The translations under genes and the position numbers were made by a program. The notes beneath the pieces are model-generated. The model ran no database searches. It saw only the letters and a list, made by a program, of their open reading frames with translations, and had not been told where the DNA came from. A stretch of DNA of 64,000 bases from JAEZHK01 sp040768845 (lineage in GTDB: Bacteria; Bacillota; Clostridia; Christensenellales; Aristaeellaceae): NCBI GenBank assembly GCA_040768845.1, contig JAXGME010000003.1, positions 248,001 through 312,000 of the forward strand, given 5' to 3'. Positions 41,585-51,056 of this stretch are shown piece after piece (position 1 is the stretch's first letter; every line of letters starts with the position of its first letter).

Positions 41585-42409
41585 CTATCCTTTCATGGCG
41601 CCGGCGGTAAGCCCGCTGATGAACTGATCCTGCAGACACAGGTAGGTGACGAGGACCGGAAGCGTCGCGAGGAACACAAACGCGAAGATCGTGCCGTAGT
41701 CGGAGGAATAGGGCCCGATGGCCGAATAGATGCCCACCGTGATCGTCTTGACTTGGCCGATGATCAGCGGCGTCAGAAAGTCGTTCCACATCGAAAGGCC
41801 GATAAAGATCACGGTCGTCGCCGTGCAGGGCTTGAGCAGCGGAAACAGAATGCGGAAGAAGATCGTGCCGCTGCCCGCCCCGTCAATGGAGGCGGCCTCC
41901 TCCAGCTCCAGCGGCAGGCCCCGGATGAAGCCGTAGTACATGAACACCGAAAAGGATACCGAGCCCGACGCAAAGATCAAAATCAGCCCCAGCGTGCTCC
42001 CGATCAGGCCGATGCCCTTGTAGAGCGTGACCATCGGCACGTAGACGATCACGTAGGGCACCATCAGGCCGACCAGGAAATACACGTAGGCGAAGTCGGT
42101 GAACCGGTTTTTGACGCGCGCCAGGTAGTACGCCGCGGTGGCCGATACGCACACGCACACGAGGGTGCCGCCCAGCGCGAGCACCAGCGAATTTTTATAC
42201 ATCAGCGGGAGATTCACGTTGGGGTTTGTCAGTACGTTCATCAGGTTGTCGATGGTGGGCGGGATGGGCAGCGCCAGCGGGTTGGCGCTGATCTGCGCGG
42301 TGGGCTTGAAGATGTTGATCAGCGTCAGGTACAGCGGAAAGACGCACGCGGCCACCATCAGCCACAAAAACGCCTTTGGCAGAACAGATGCCACGCGTTG
42401 CTTTGTCAT
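41585..42409 (-). CDS. Carbohydrate ABC transporter permease 2 (MalG type)
   Basis: A 274-residue six-TM permease with an EAA loop, LELEEAASIDGAGSGTIFFR, and the C-terminal QFISGLTAGAMKG. The ATG at 42409 overlaps the stop of the upstream permease (ATGA). It is part of the second importer, again without an ATPase gene. Confidence 0.92.
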   Translation of the reverse strand: MTKQRVASVLPKAFLWLMVAACVFPLYLTLINIFKPTAQISANPLALPIPPTIDNLMNVLTNPNVNLPLMYKNSLVLALGGTLVCVCVSATAAYYLARVKNRFTDFAYVYFLVGLMVPYVIVYVPMVTLYKGIGLIGSTLGLILIFASGSVSFSVFMYYGFIRGLPLELEEAASIDGAGSGTIFFRILFPLLKPCTATTVIFIGLSMWNDFLTPLIIGQVKTITVGIYSAIGPYSSDYGTIFAFVFLATLPVLVTYLCLQDQFISGLTAGAMKG

Positions 42410-43269
42410 GCGCCTTCTCCTCTCTGCGACAGCTTGATATTCAAAATGGACAGCAGCCCGATCAAGACGAACAGCACCACCGCGATCGCCGAGGAATAGC
42501 CCAGCCGGTTCATGCCGAAGGCCTGGGTGATGATGTTGTAGGCGATGGTTTCGGTGGCGTAGCCGGGGCCGCCGTCGGTGATGACCTTGACGATGTCGTA
42601 CTGGCGCAGCTCGACGATCATGCTCATCAGGATGCTGATCGTGAGTCCGGCCCGGATGCCCGGCAGCGTGACGTAGCGGAATTTGTGCCACGCATTGCCG
42701 CCGTCGATGGTGCAGGCCTCGTACAGATCCTGGGGCACCATCTGCAGCGCCGCCAGGTATATTACCATGCAAAAGCCCAGCGTCCGCCAGATTTCGATAA
42801 TTGAAATGCTGGTGACCGCGTTGTTTGGGTTGCCGATGTAGTCGTTTGCCAGAAAGCCGAGCCCGGCCTGGTTCAGAAGCGTATTGATGGCGCCCGTGTA
42901 GGAGAGCATGGAGAGCCAGATAAAGGAAATGGCCACGGTGCTGAGCACGTAGGGCAGAAAAAAGACGCTGCGCAGCGTGGAGGTCAGCCGGCCGCGCCGG
43001 TTCAGCGTGAGGGCCAGCATCAGCCCCAGCGCGTTTGTCGCCACGACCACCGTCAGCGTAATGCGCAAAGTGACGCCGAGGGCGTGAATCAGCCGTTTGT
43101 CCGTCAGCATGGTTTCAAAGTTTTTCAGGCCCACGAACTGCATGCCGCTCACGGCAATGCCGTTCCAGTTGGTGAGGCTCAGCGCCAGCGCCGCGAGAAT
43201 CGGCACGATCATCAGCATCGTGTACAGGATAAACGCCGGCATCAGAAAAGCGATGGGTCTTTTGATCAT
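42406..43269 (-). CDS. Carbohydrate ABC transporter permease 2 (MalF type)
   Basis: The 287-residue permease starts MIKRPIAFLMPAFILYTMLM and has the EAA loop QDLYEACTIDGGNAWHKFRY. AAAGGAGAATACCCC precedes the ATG at 43269, which is preferred over an upstream ATG without a Shine-Dalgarno sequence. It pairs with the following MalG-type permease. Confidence 0.92.
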   Translation of the reverse strand: MIKRPIAFLMPAFILYTMLMIVPILAALALSLTNWNGIAVSGMQFVGLKNFETMLTDKRLIHALGVTLRITLTVVVATNALGLMLALTLNRRGRLTSTLRSVFFLPYVLSTVAISFIWLSMLSYTGAINTLLNQAGLGFLANDYIGNPNNAVTSISIIEIWRTLGFCMVIYLAALQMVPQDLYEACTIDGGNAWHKFRYVTLPGIRAGLTISILMSMIVELRQYDIVKVITDGGPGYATETIAYNIITQAFGMNRLGYSSAIAVVLFVLIGLLSILNIKLSQRGEGA

Positions 43270-43399
43270 GGGGTATTCTCCTTTGAAAGACGGGAGCAAT
43301 CCCCGGCGGATGGCCGTCCCGCGGACCCAGGTCGTTTCTTCGCCCTGGCGGGCCGGCGGCCGGAAGAACTGCTCCCGTTCACAGGGTATGGGCGGAGCG

Positions 43400-44653
43400 T
43401 CAGCCGTTCTTCAGCGTCTGGTATTCCCGGTTCCACTCCACAATCTGCTCGTCGATGTCCGCGCCGATGAAGATCTGCTGCATGGACTTGTGGATGAAAT
43501 CCTCAAAGCCCACGGGCAGCGCGTAGTCGCCCTGCAGCTTGGTGATTTCCGGCACCAGGGTGTAGCCCTCAAAGTTGGCCATGTACTCGGCCTGGAGCTT
43601 GCCCAGATCGTAGGCGACGGGCTCCTTGGTGATGGAGTACACGCCGTCGGCCTTGAGGTAGTGGCGGTAGATGTCGGGGTTGCCGCCGAGGACGTAGGCG
43701 CAGAACTTGAAGGCTTCGTCCTTGTGGGCGCAGGTTTCGGAAACCGCCCAGTACTGGGGCATGGTGCAGTAGGTCTTTACGCCCGCAAAGTTGGGCATGA
43801 CGAAGCAGCCGATGTTCTCCTTGGCGTAGTCGTTGTCGCCGTTGTCAATGGTGGAGGCCACCCAGGCGCCGTCCATCATCATGGAGGCGTTGCCCTTCAG
43901 GAATTCCTCGCTGGCCTGGTTGTAGCTGAAGGACATGGAGCCCTTGTGGTAGTACCCGGCGTTGATCAGGCCCTGCCAGTAGGTCAGAGACTGCTTGAGC
44001 GGTTCGATATCCCAGTCCACCTTGCCCTCGGCCAGATCCTGGTTGAAGGTGGGGTAGGCCGCGTAGATGTCGGAATTGGTCTGACCGACCCAGAAGCCGA
44101 AGTCGGTGGCCCAGATGTCCTTCGGGCCGGCCGTGATCAGCGGCGTAAAGCCCGCGGCCGCCAGCTTTTCGCAGGCGGCGGTGAACTCCTCCACCGTGGC
44201 GGGAACGCCTTCGATGCCCGCCTCGGCAAACTGCGCCTTGTTGTAGAACACCTGCGAGCGCATGGCGGTGTAGGCGGGGATCAGGGTCTTTACGCCGTTG
44301 TTGGTGACGACGGCAGAGGGATCAAACTGATCCAAAAGCGAATCGGGCACCTCGGCATACACGCCCTCGATGTTGGCCAGGTCCACCGGGTCGATGTTGA
44401 TGTCGGGCATGTTGCCCGCGCTGAGCATGGTCTTCAGAAATTGCGGGCGGCTGTCCCCGGTCATGAGCACCTTTTCGATGCGGATGCCCGGGTTGTCCTT
44501 TTCAAAGGCGTCGATGATGGTCTGATAGAATTCCGCGGTGTAGTTGTTGGTCTCGAACACTGCCCAGGTGAGGGTAATGTCCTCGGCCAGCGCCAGGGGC
44601 GCCGCGGCCATCAGCACCGCCGTCAGGATTAGAACGGACAGGATCTTTTTCAA
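43400..44653 (-). CDS. Carbohydrate ABC transporter substrate-binding protein 2
   Basis: A 417-residue family 1 binding protein. The signal peptide MKKILSVLILTAVLMAAAPL ends LALAED and has no lipobox cysteine. Mature motifs include IIDAFEKDNPGIRIEKVLMT, AGNMPDINIDPVDLANI and FLKGNASMMMDGAW. A TTG start at 44653 is selected because AGGAGG is 8 bases upstream and it yields a standard signal peptide; longer frames do not. It is the first gene of the leftward operon, divergent from the two-component genes that likely regulate it. Confidence 0.92.
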   Translation of the reverse strand: MKKILSVLILTAVLMAAAPLALAEDITLTWAVFETNNYTAEFYQTIIDAFEKDNPGIRIEKVLMTGDSRPQFLKTMLSAGNMPDINIDPVDLANIEGVYAEVPDSLLDQFDPSAVVTNNGVKTLIPAYTAMRSQVFYNKAQFAEAGIEGVPATVEEFTAACEKLAAAGFTPLITAGPKDIWATDFGFWVGQTNSDIYAAYPTFNQDLAEGKVDWDIEPLKQSLTYWQGLINAGYYHKGSMSFSYNQASEEFLKGNASMMMDGAWVASTIDNGDNDYAKENIGCFVMPNFAGVKTYCTMPQYWAVSETCAHKDEAFKFCAYVLGGNPDIYRHYLKADGVYSITKEPVAYDLGKLQAEYMANFEGYTLVPEITKLQGDYALPVGFEDFIHKSMQQIFIGADIDEQIVEWNREYQTLKNG

Positions 44654-44696
44654 GGGGGTTTCCTCCTCTCGCGCATTGGGTTCTCCGGATGATTTC

Positions 44697-44725
44697 AGTA
44701 TATATCCGAAATTGCCCAACGGCAA
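44697..44725 (-). promoter_or_regulatory. Promoter of the second glycan operon
   Basis: On the minus strand, TTGCCG (44720-44725), a 17-bp spacer and TATACT (44697-44702). An inverted repeat TTGCC-GTTG-GGCAA overlaps the -35. An alternative TATAAT lies further upstream in the AT-rich intergenic region. Confidence 0.65.
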
Positions 44726-44860
44726 TCTCATTAATTATACAATAATCCCACATTTTATACTACTGTGTGAAGTCCGGGTGCATTTTTACCGAAGGGATGT
44801 TGCATCCGCCCCGGCTCGGGGATATGATGCATTCAGGGAACAACCGAGGGGAGGCCCAGG

Positions 44861-46591
44861 GTGAAGCACCGTTTTTTCAGCAGCACCTTTTTCCGGATTG
44901 CGCTGATCTCCTTTGTCACGATCGTGGCCGCGGTGGCCATCACGGTGGGCGTGGCGCTCAACATCTTCTCCCAGGCGCTGGACGAAAAGCAGCGCGTGAT
45001 CGAGGGGCAGGCCGCGGCAAAGCTGCAAAAGTACGTGCTGGGCCAGTACACCCGCATCTCGGACATGCTCAACTACACCAGCACCCGCACGGGCGTCGCC
45101 GCCCGCCTCGCCGCGATCGCGCAGCAGCCGGACAGGGCCTACCGTTACGCCGACATTCAGGCGCTTTTGTCGTTTGCGGAAATGGTCCTGTCCAGCGACG
45201 CGGACATCGAGGACTGCATCCTGATCGCCCAGAACGGGGCGGTCTACTCCCAGACGGCCACCCAGTACGGCGACGCCGTCGCCAGCTACGATTTTTTGAA
45301 CGATCCCCTTTTTCGGGCCTTTCTCGCATCGGACAGCGGCTTTCGCTTTGCGCATGACAACCCGGTCCGCTACAAGATTGCCAGCCGCGGCGAGGTGATC
45401 ACCATCCTGTGGTCGATCTACAACCCCGCGCGCCTTCCGCGCCGCGAGCGGGTGGGGCTTCTGATCGTCAACGTTCCGATTGACCGCTACGAAGCCGCCT
45501 ACGGCGATTTTTCCGGCGTGATGCTGGGCGACCTGGAAATTTACGACACCCGCGGGGAGAAGATCTATTCCTCCGGGAACAACGCCCCGGATACCCCCAT
45601 GGACGAGCCCATCCTCTACCCGGTCGGCGCGACGGGCCTGACGGTTCGGAGCCTGCTGCCCTCCAACATGATCCGGGAGCAGACAAACGCGCTGATCCAG
45701 CGATCGGTCTTTTTCGTGCTGTTGGCGGTGGGCCTGTCCTTTGTGGTCATCTTCGTGGCGGTCTACTCCTACAACCGGCGATCCCAGCGGCTGATCGACC
45801 ACATGCGCGAAGTGCAGAAGGGCCGCCTCGACCGGCGGATCGCGGTTCGGAAGCGCGATGAAATCGGCGTTCTGGGCGAGGCGCTCAACGATATGACCGA
45901 GAAGCTGGATACCTACATCCGGCGCACCTACCAGGCGGAACTGGCCGCCCGGGACAGCGAGATCGCCCTTTTGCAGTCGCAGATCAACCCGCACTTTCTG
46001 TTCAACTCGCTGGAAAACCTCAGCATGCTGGCCGCGCGGGCGCACAACGACGCGCTGGCGGACCTGGCGGCGGACATCGGCCGGCTCTTCCGCATCAGCA
46101 TACGCTCGCGCGACCGCATCGTCCGGATCGAGGACGAGCTGGAGTACATCCGCCTCTACATCAACATCCACGTGGCGCGCTTCGGCCCGCGCCTTCAATT
46201 CGGCGTTCAGGCCGACGAAGCGCTGCTCGCCCGCGCGATCCCCAAGCTGATCGTGCAGCCGCTGGTGGAAAACGCCGTGATCCATGGCCACCGGGTGCTG
46301 AAGCCGGGGGCCCGCGTGGATGTATCCATTGAGGCCGCCGGCGACGGCCGCATTCGCGTTTCGGTCAGCGACAACGGCGCGGGCATGACGCGGGAGCGGA
46401 TCTGCGAGGCGCTCTCCGGCAGCGCGTCGATCGGGCTGCCCAACGTCGCCCAGCGCATCCGGCTGATGTTCGGGGACGAGTGCGCGCTTTTGATCGAAAG
46501 CGCCGTCGGCGAGGGGACGCGCGTGTCCTTCTGCCTTCCCGCCATGACCGTAGAGGAGATGAACGCCCATGTACAGGCTGCTGATCGTTGA
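44861..46591 (+). CDS. YesM-type sensor histidine kinase
   Basis: A 576-residue membrane sensor with TM1 at about residues 10-32, an extracellular domain of about 240 residues, TM2 near 285-305 (VFFVLLAVGLSFVVIFVAVY) and a HAMP domain. The His_kinase segment LLQSQINPHFLFNSLENLSM carries the phosphorylated His, and the ATPase has ENAVIHG and SDNGAGMT. The GTG start follows GGGGAGGCCCAGG. It overlaps the response regulator by 23 bases and is divergent from the ABC importer, so it probably senses that substrate outside the cell. Confidence 0.93.
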   Translation: MKHRFFSSTFFRIALISFVTIVAAVAITVGVALNIFSQALDEKQRVIEGQAAAKLQKYVLGQYTRISDMLNYTSTRTGVAARLAAIAQQPDRAYRYADIQALLSFAEMVLSSDADIEDCILIAQNGAVYSQTATQYGDAVASYDFLNDPLFRAFLASDSGFRFAHDNPVRYKIASRGEVITILWSIYNPARLPRRERVGLLIVNVPIDRYEAAYGDFSGVMLGDLEIYDTRGEKIYSSGNNAPDTPMDEPILYPVGATGLTVRSLLPSNMIREQTNALIQRSVFFVLLAVGLSFVVIFVAVYSYNRRSQRLIDHMREVQKGRLDRRIAVRKRDEIGVLGEALNDMTEKLDTYIRRTYQAELAARDSEIALLQSQINPHFLFNSLENLSMLAARAHNDALADLAADIGRLFRISIRSRDRIVRIEDELEYIRLYINIHVARFGPRLQFGVQADEALLARAIPKLIVQPLVENAVIHGHRVLKPGARVDVSIEAAGDGRIRVSVSDNGAGMTRERICEALSGSASIGLPNVAQRIRLMFGDECALLIESAVGEGTRVSFCLPAMTVEEMNAHVQAADR

Positions 46592-48128
46592 CGATGAAGA
46601 AACCATCCGCGAGGGGCTTCGGCACTTTGTCGATTATGAGCAGTACGGCATCGAGGTGGCGGGCTGCGCCGGAGACGGCCGCGAGGCCCTGGAGATCATC
46701 GCGCGGGAGCCCATCCATATCCTGCTGACCGACATCCGCATGCCCGATGTGGACGGCCTCGCGCTTTTGCGGTCGGTCCGGGCCTGTCATCCGGACATGA
46801 AGAGCGTCGTGCTCAGCGGCTATGACGACTTTTCCTACGTTCGCGAGGCCATGATGGCCGGCGCCCACACGTATCTGCTCAAGCCCGTGCAGCGGCAGGA
46901 GCTGCTGGACGCCATGTGCGACGTGGCGATGCAGATCGAGCGCGAAGCCGCGGACTTCCGGTACCGTCAGGAATCCCTGCGGCTCATGAAGATCAACGTG
47001 CTGAACCGGCTGCTTATGCAGGCCATTTCCGCCGGCGAACTGGAGGAAAAAATGGCCCTTCTGGGCCTTGCGGCGCGCTGCGGCGGGGGGTACCGCGTCG
47101 TGGTGGTCAAGCCTGCGCTGAACCGGGAAATTGAGATCCGCAAGGGGGACAGCCGCCTTTTTGAGGCGCTGGCGCTATCCGAGGAAATCATGGCCCCCCA
47201 GGGCGGCCACGCGTGCTACGACACGCTGGGAAACATCGTGCTGATTCTCCCGGAAGACGGCCCGGCATCCTTTTTCGCGCGGCTGGACGGGCTGAAGGGG
47301 CGGCTGGAGGAGCGGCTTTCGGGCAGCGTGGGCATGGTCGCGGGCGTTCCGGTGGACGACATTCGTGCCGTCCACATCTCCTACCGGAGCGCGCTGTCCG
47401 CGCTCAACTACATCTACATCCTGGGCACCGACCGCGTGATCGATTCCGCCGAAACCGGCGCCGCCGTCCTCGGAGCGGACCGGGCCCCGGCGTTTGATGA
47501 GGCGGGCGTTCGCCGGCTGTCCCAGGCGCGCGATCTGGACGCGCTGACGGCGTACGTGGACCGGTACCTGGACAATCTCCGGGCGGTGCCGCTGCCCGAT
47601 TTGCGCCTGATTCACGTGCGCCTGATCGAGATGATCGTGGCGGTTTCGGACGAACTGTCCGTGACGCTCTCCACGCCGGACAGCCTGTACGAGATCCGCC
47701 ACAGAACCATCCGCGCCATTGTGCAGAGCGGCTTTCTTTGCGATACCCGGCAGATTATGCGGGACGGCCTGTCGGAGATGCTCCGCCACGGCGGGCCCGC
47801 CGACGCGCCCGCGCTCAGCCGCTACACGGCGGAGGCCATGGCGATCGTCGCGGAGCAATACGCCGATGTGGGGCTGTCCGTCAAGACCATCGCCGGCCGC
47901 CTGCACGTAAACCCCGCCTACCTGGGCCGGACCTTTTACAGGGACACCGGCCAGTACTTCAGCGATTACCTGAACGAATACCGCATTCAGAAGGCCAAGG
48001 AAATGCTGCTCCTGCCGCAGGCGCGCGTGCAGGAAGTCAGCGAGCGGGTGGGCTACGTTTCGGCCAGCTACTTTGCCGCGGTGTTTAAGCGCCAGACCGG
48101 GGTGAACCCCTCCGGGTGGCGCAAGTAA
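46569..48128 (+). CDS. YesN-type response regulator with AraC DNA-binding domain
   Basis: The 519-residue protein has an N-terminal receiver (LLIVDDEETIREGLRHFVDY; phospho-acceptor Asp near residue 54 in HILLTDIRMPDVDG; Lys in LLKPVQRQE). A long linker domain follows, then two AraC helix-turn-helix motifs (LSVKTIAGRLHVNPAYLGRT and VQEVSERVGYVSASYFAAVF). It is coupled to the sensor kinase. A pair of direct repeats 21 bases apart at 48142-48172 just downstream is a candidate target. Confidence 0.93.
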   Translation: MYRLLIVDDEETIREGLRHFVDYEQYGIEVAGCAGDGREALEIIAREPIHILLTDIRMPDVDGLALLRSVRACHPDMKSVVLSGYDDFSYVREAMMAGAHTYLLKPVQRQELLDAMCDVAMQIEREAADFRYRQESLRLMKINVLNRLLMQAISAGELEEKMALLGLAARCGGGYRVVVVKPALNREIEIRKGDSRLFEALALSEEIMAPQGGHACYDTLGNIVLILPEDGPASFFARLDGLKGRLEERLSGSVGMVAGVPVDDIRAVHISYRSALSALNYIYILGTDRVIDSAETGAAVLGADRAPAFDEAGVRRLSQARDLDALTAYVDRYLDNLRAVPLPDLRLIHVRLIEMIVAVSDELSVTLSTPDSLYEIRHRTIRAIVQSGFLCDTRQIMRDGLSEMLRHGGPADAPALSRYTAEAMAIVAEQYADVGLSVKTIAGRLHVNPAYLGRTFYRDTGQYFSDYLNEYRIQKAKEMLLLPQARVQEVSERVGYVSASYFAAVFKRQTGVNPSGWRK

Positions 48129-48141
48129 AGGCGCAGCATTT

Positions 48142-48205
48142 CGTAAGATAGTACACATTTTGCGCAAGATAGGCGATGGCGCGGCCGCGGGCAAACCGGT
48201 ATAAT
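48142..48205 (+). promoter_or_regulatory. Promoter with AraC-type direct repeats
   Basis: CGTAAGATAG (48142-48151) and CGCAAGATAG (48163-48172) are exactly 21 bases apart, the spacing used by AraC-family dimers. They end 4 bases before a weak -35 (TGGCGC, 48177-48182), which is 17 bases from TATAAT (48200-48205): the layout of a promoter that needs activation. Confidence 0.65.
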
Positions 48206-48244
48206 GGGGGCGGCTTAAACAAACGGATACTGGAGGAGCGGAGC

Positions 48245-49627
48245 ATGAAGGAACTGGCCAAGAACACCCGGCTGATCGCCCGGCCGGTCGTCGGATGCCT
48301 GACGCACACCCACTTCTGGGAAGGGCCCTGCCGCGCGGGCCGGTACGAGGACATGCAGCCGGACGTCGAACTGAAAAACGCGAACATCGCCTTTGAACAG
48401 TCCTGCGAGGCGCTCGGGGGCCTGTCTGACGAAGTGCGGCTGCTGGACGCGGTCAACGCGATCTATCAGGAGGACTTCATCGTCCCGCGGGAAACCATGG
48501 AGAAGATCGAGCAGGACATCGAGAAGGTGGACTTCTTCCTGGTGATGGGTTGGCGCGTGCCCAAGCTGGAGCGCTACGGGAAACCGCTGGTCATCTGGCA
48601 GAACGGCAACGAGGGCATCGACATGGCGGCCTATTGCCGCTCGATCGGCGTCGAGGCTTACGTGGCGATGACGCTGGAGGAGCTCAACAAAATTGTACAC
48701 CTTCTGTGGGTGCGCAAGGCCGTCGCCGGCACCCGCGCGCTGGTGCTGACCCAGGGCGAGCAGCCCACCTTCGGCATCCTCAGCCTGATCCGCGATCCCG
48801 CCGTCCTCAAAAAGCGCTACGGCATGGAGATCGTCAAGGCGCCGTTTCGCGCCATCGTCCCGTATCTGGATTCCATCACCGATGAGGAGGCCCGCCCCGT
48901 CGCCGACAGGCTGCTGAAGGGCTCCGGCGACACCCGGGTCAACCCCGAGTGGTTCCTCAACGACATCAAGTACTACCTGGCCGCCCGCAAGATGATGGAC
49001 AAGTACGACTGCAACGCCTTCTCCACCGCCTGCCACGAGCTGTGCACGTCGGAGATTCCGCAAAAGCGCAAGTTCACGCCCTGTGTGTGCCATTCGCTGA
49101 TGAAGGACGAAGGCATTCCCAGCGCCTGTGAGGAAGACCTCAACGCGCTGGCGGCGATGACCATCCTGCAGCTTCTGGGCAACCGCCCCGCCTTCATGGG
49201 CAACCCAAACATGGAGTCCGAGGAGATCATCCGCATCCATCACGCGGTGCCGGCGCTGTGCATGAACGGGTACGGCACGAAGCCGCTGGAGTACAAGCTG
49301 TGGGCCTTCACCGGCCAGGGCTTTGGCGGCAAGCTGCAGGTGGACTTCGCGCAGAACGAGCAGGACAAAGTGACCCTCTGCCGCTTCAATCCCGCCGGCG
49401 ACACCATCAGCCTCGCCACCGCCGAAGTGCTCAAAACGGAGTACGACCAATACTACTGCAGCCCCTACTACTACCTTAAAGTAGAGGACGCCAGCGCCTT
49501 CATGCACAACCTCGCCGACTTCGGCCATCATCAGGTGCTGATCTTCGGCGATTACACAAAGCAGCTCAAGGCACTCGCCCGGGTGATGCATTTTTCGATC
49601 CAGGAGCCGGAGGCGACGCTGTATTGA
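48245..49627 (+). CDS. L-fucose/L-arabinose isomerase-like sugar isomerase
   Basis: A 460-residue protein related to the fucose isomerase fold. The C-terminal half carries ACHELCTSEIPQKRKFTPCV and CMNGYGTKPLEYKLWAF, and the N-terminal half has an FKKxxG-like Rossmann part with FFLVMGWRVPKLERYGKPLV. It probably converts an aldose released by the glycosidases to a ketose, but the family contains members of unknown substrate. GGAGGAGCGGAGC precedes the ATG at 48245. The downstream gene overlaps by 4 bases. Confidence 0.75.
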   Translation: MKELAKNTRLIARPVVGCLTHTHFWEGPCRAGRYEDMQPDVELKNANIAFEQSCEALGGLSDEVRLLDAVNAIYQEDFIVPRETMEKIEQDIEKVDFFLVMGWRVPKLERYGKPLVIWQNGNEGIDMAAYCRSIGVEAYVAMTLEELNKIVHLLWVRKAVAGTRALVLTQGEQPTFGILSLIRDPAVLKKRYGMEIVKAPFRAIVPYLDSITDEEARPVADRLLKGSGDTRVNPEWFLNDIKYYLAARKMMDKYDCNAFSTACHELCTSEIPQKRKFTPCVCHSLMKDEGIPSACEEDLNALAAMTILQLLGNRPAFMGNPNMESEEIIRIHHAVPALCMNGYGTKPLEYKLWAFTGQGFGGKLQVDFAQNEQDKVTLCRFNPAGDTISLATAEVLKTEYDQYYCSPYYYLKVEDASAFMHNLADFGHHQVLIFGDYTKQLKALARVMHFSIQEPEATLY

Positions 49628-50760
49628 TCTACCTCAACCACGCCGCCACAAGCTGGCCGAAGCCGGAGCGCGTGCTCCGGGCGGTGGCCCGCGCGCTTGC
49701 CGGGCCGCCGGCGGGCCAGTTCCGCAGCAGCGCCGACTTCGGCGCGGCGGACCCCGTCCGGCAGGCCCGGGAGGCCCTCGCGCGGGTTCTGAACGTGAGC
49801 CGGCCCGAGGGCGTTTACCTGACATCCGGCGCCACGGAGGCGGCCAACCTGTTCGTCCGCGGCCTGACCGCGGGCGGCGGCGTGATCCTCGCGACGCAGA
49901 CGGAGCACAACAGCGTGCTCCGTCCGCTGTACAATCAGAAGGCGGCGCGGGTGCGGATCGTCCCCTGCGACGAGCGCGGCTTTGTCGCGCCGGAGCAGGT
50001 GGCCCGCTCGATTACGCCGGACGTCCGGGCGATCTTCGTTAACCATGTGGGAAATGTCACCGGGGCCATCCAGGATGCCGCCGCCATCGGGGAAATCGCC
50101 CGCGCCCGCGGCCTCGCGTACATTCTGGATCTGTCTCAGAGCGCGGGCTGCGTTCCGGTGTATCCCGAGCGGTGGCACGCCTCCGGCGCGTTTTTCACCG
50201 GCCACAAGGCGCTGATGGGCCCCCAAGGGACGGGGGGCTTCTACCTGTCGCCGTCCTTCGCCCCGCCGCCCCTTTGCTACGGCGGCACGGGCTTTGACAG
50301 CGCCCGCCTGACCTACGGGGACGGGGATGCGCCCTATGAGGTGGGCACGCGGAACGTCCCCGCCATCGCGGGGCTGGCCGCCGCCGCGGAGCACGTCCTC
50401 TCCCTGGGCGTTGACAGGATCCGGGCGCGTGAGACGGCGCTGCGCGCCCGCCTCACGGCCGGACTGGCCGGGCTTCCGGGCGTGACGCTGTTTGGCGCGG
50501 GCGAAGCGGACCGGTTCGGCCCGGTGATCGGCTTTCGCGTCCGGGGGCTTTCAGCCGATGACGCCGCCTTTTTGCTGAGCGGCGAATACGGAATCGTCAC
50601 CCGCGCCGGGCTCCAGTGCGCGCCGCTGATCCACCGGGCCCTCGGGACGGACGCGGGCGGCGTGGTGCGCGCGAGCCTCGGCGCGGAAACCACCGAAGCG
50701 GAAATTGACGCGCTGATCCGTGCGCTGGCCGAGATCACCGGGGGAGGCGAAGACCCGTGA
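49624..50760 (+). CDS. Class V aminotransferase, cysteine desulfurase-like
   Basis: A 378-residue PLP enzyme. It opens IYLNHAATSWPKPERV, has ATEAANLFVRG, the PLP Lys in FFTGHKALMGPQGTGGFYL, and a possible catalytic Cys in RAGLQCAPLIH, as in the TIGR01977-type desulfurase subgroup. It would mobilise sulfur or selenium from cysteine or selenocysteine. The TTG start overlaps the isomerase stop (TTGA). Its presence in a sugar operon is unexplained. Confidence 0.85.
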   Translation: MIYLNHAATSWPKPERVLRAVARALAGPPAGQFRSSADFGAADPVRQAREALARVLNVSRPEGVYLTSGATEAANLFVRGLTAGGGVILATQTEHNSVLRPLYNQKAARVRIVPCDERGFVAPEQVARSITPDVRAIFVNHVGNVTGAIQDAAAIGEIARARGLAYILDLSQSAGCVPVYPERWHASGAFFTGHKALMGPQGTGGFYLSPSFAPPPLCYGGTGFDSARLTYGDGDAPYEVGTRNVPAIAGLAAAAEHVLSLGVDRIRARETALRARLTAGLAGLPGVTLFGAGEADRFGPVIGFRVRGLSADDAAFLLSGEYGIVTRAGLQCAPLIHRALGTDAGGVVRASLGAETTEAEIDALIRALAEITGGGEDP

Positions 50761-51056
50761 GGCTTTTGAAAAAGTGCGCGTCGCGCGAGCCCTGTGCGGA
50801 ATCCGGGTGGTACGCCTACGATTATCTCGTCGGCGCGCCCATCGCGCGGTCGGACATTCTGGCACTGGCGCCGCTGGGGCGGCTCATTTATCTCCCGCAG
50901 TTGAGGCGTCCCTTCTTCCGGCTGGATACCGACGGCTGGCATATGAAGGGCATCGAGGGCGATTTGACCCTGCGCATCGCGGTGGACGGCGCGCGCGAGC
51001 CGCTGCTGGCCGAGCTGGAAGCGCGGCTCTTTCCGGAGGATATTCCCCATGCTTGA
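50757..51056 (+). CDS. Small conserved-looking protein of unknown function
   Basis: The 99-residue protein contains WYAYDYLVGAPIARSDILAL, LGRLIYLPQLRRPFFRLDTD and MKGIEGDLTLRIAV. It has no known catalytic motif and no signal peptide. It overlaps both neighbours (4 bases with the desulfurase-like gene, 8 with the AraC gene), so it is part of the same translational unit. Confidence 0.6.
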   Translation: MRLLKKCASREPCAESGWYAYDYLVGAPIARSDILALAPLGRLIYLPQLRRPFFRLDTDGWHMKGIEGDLTLRIAVDGAREPLLAELEARLFPEDIPHA

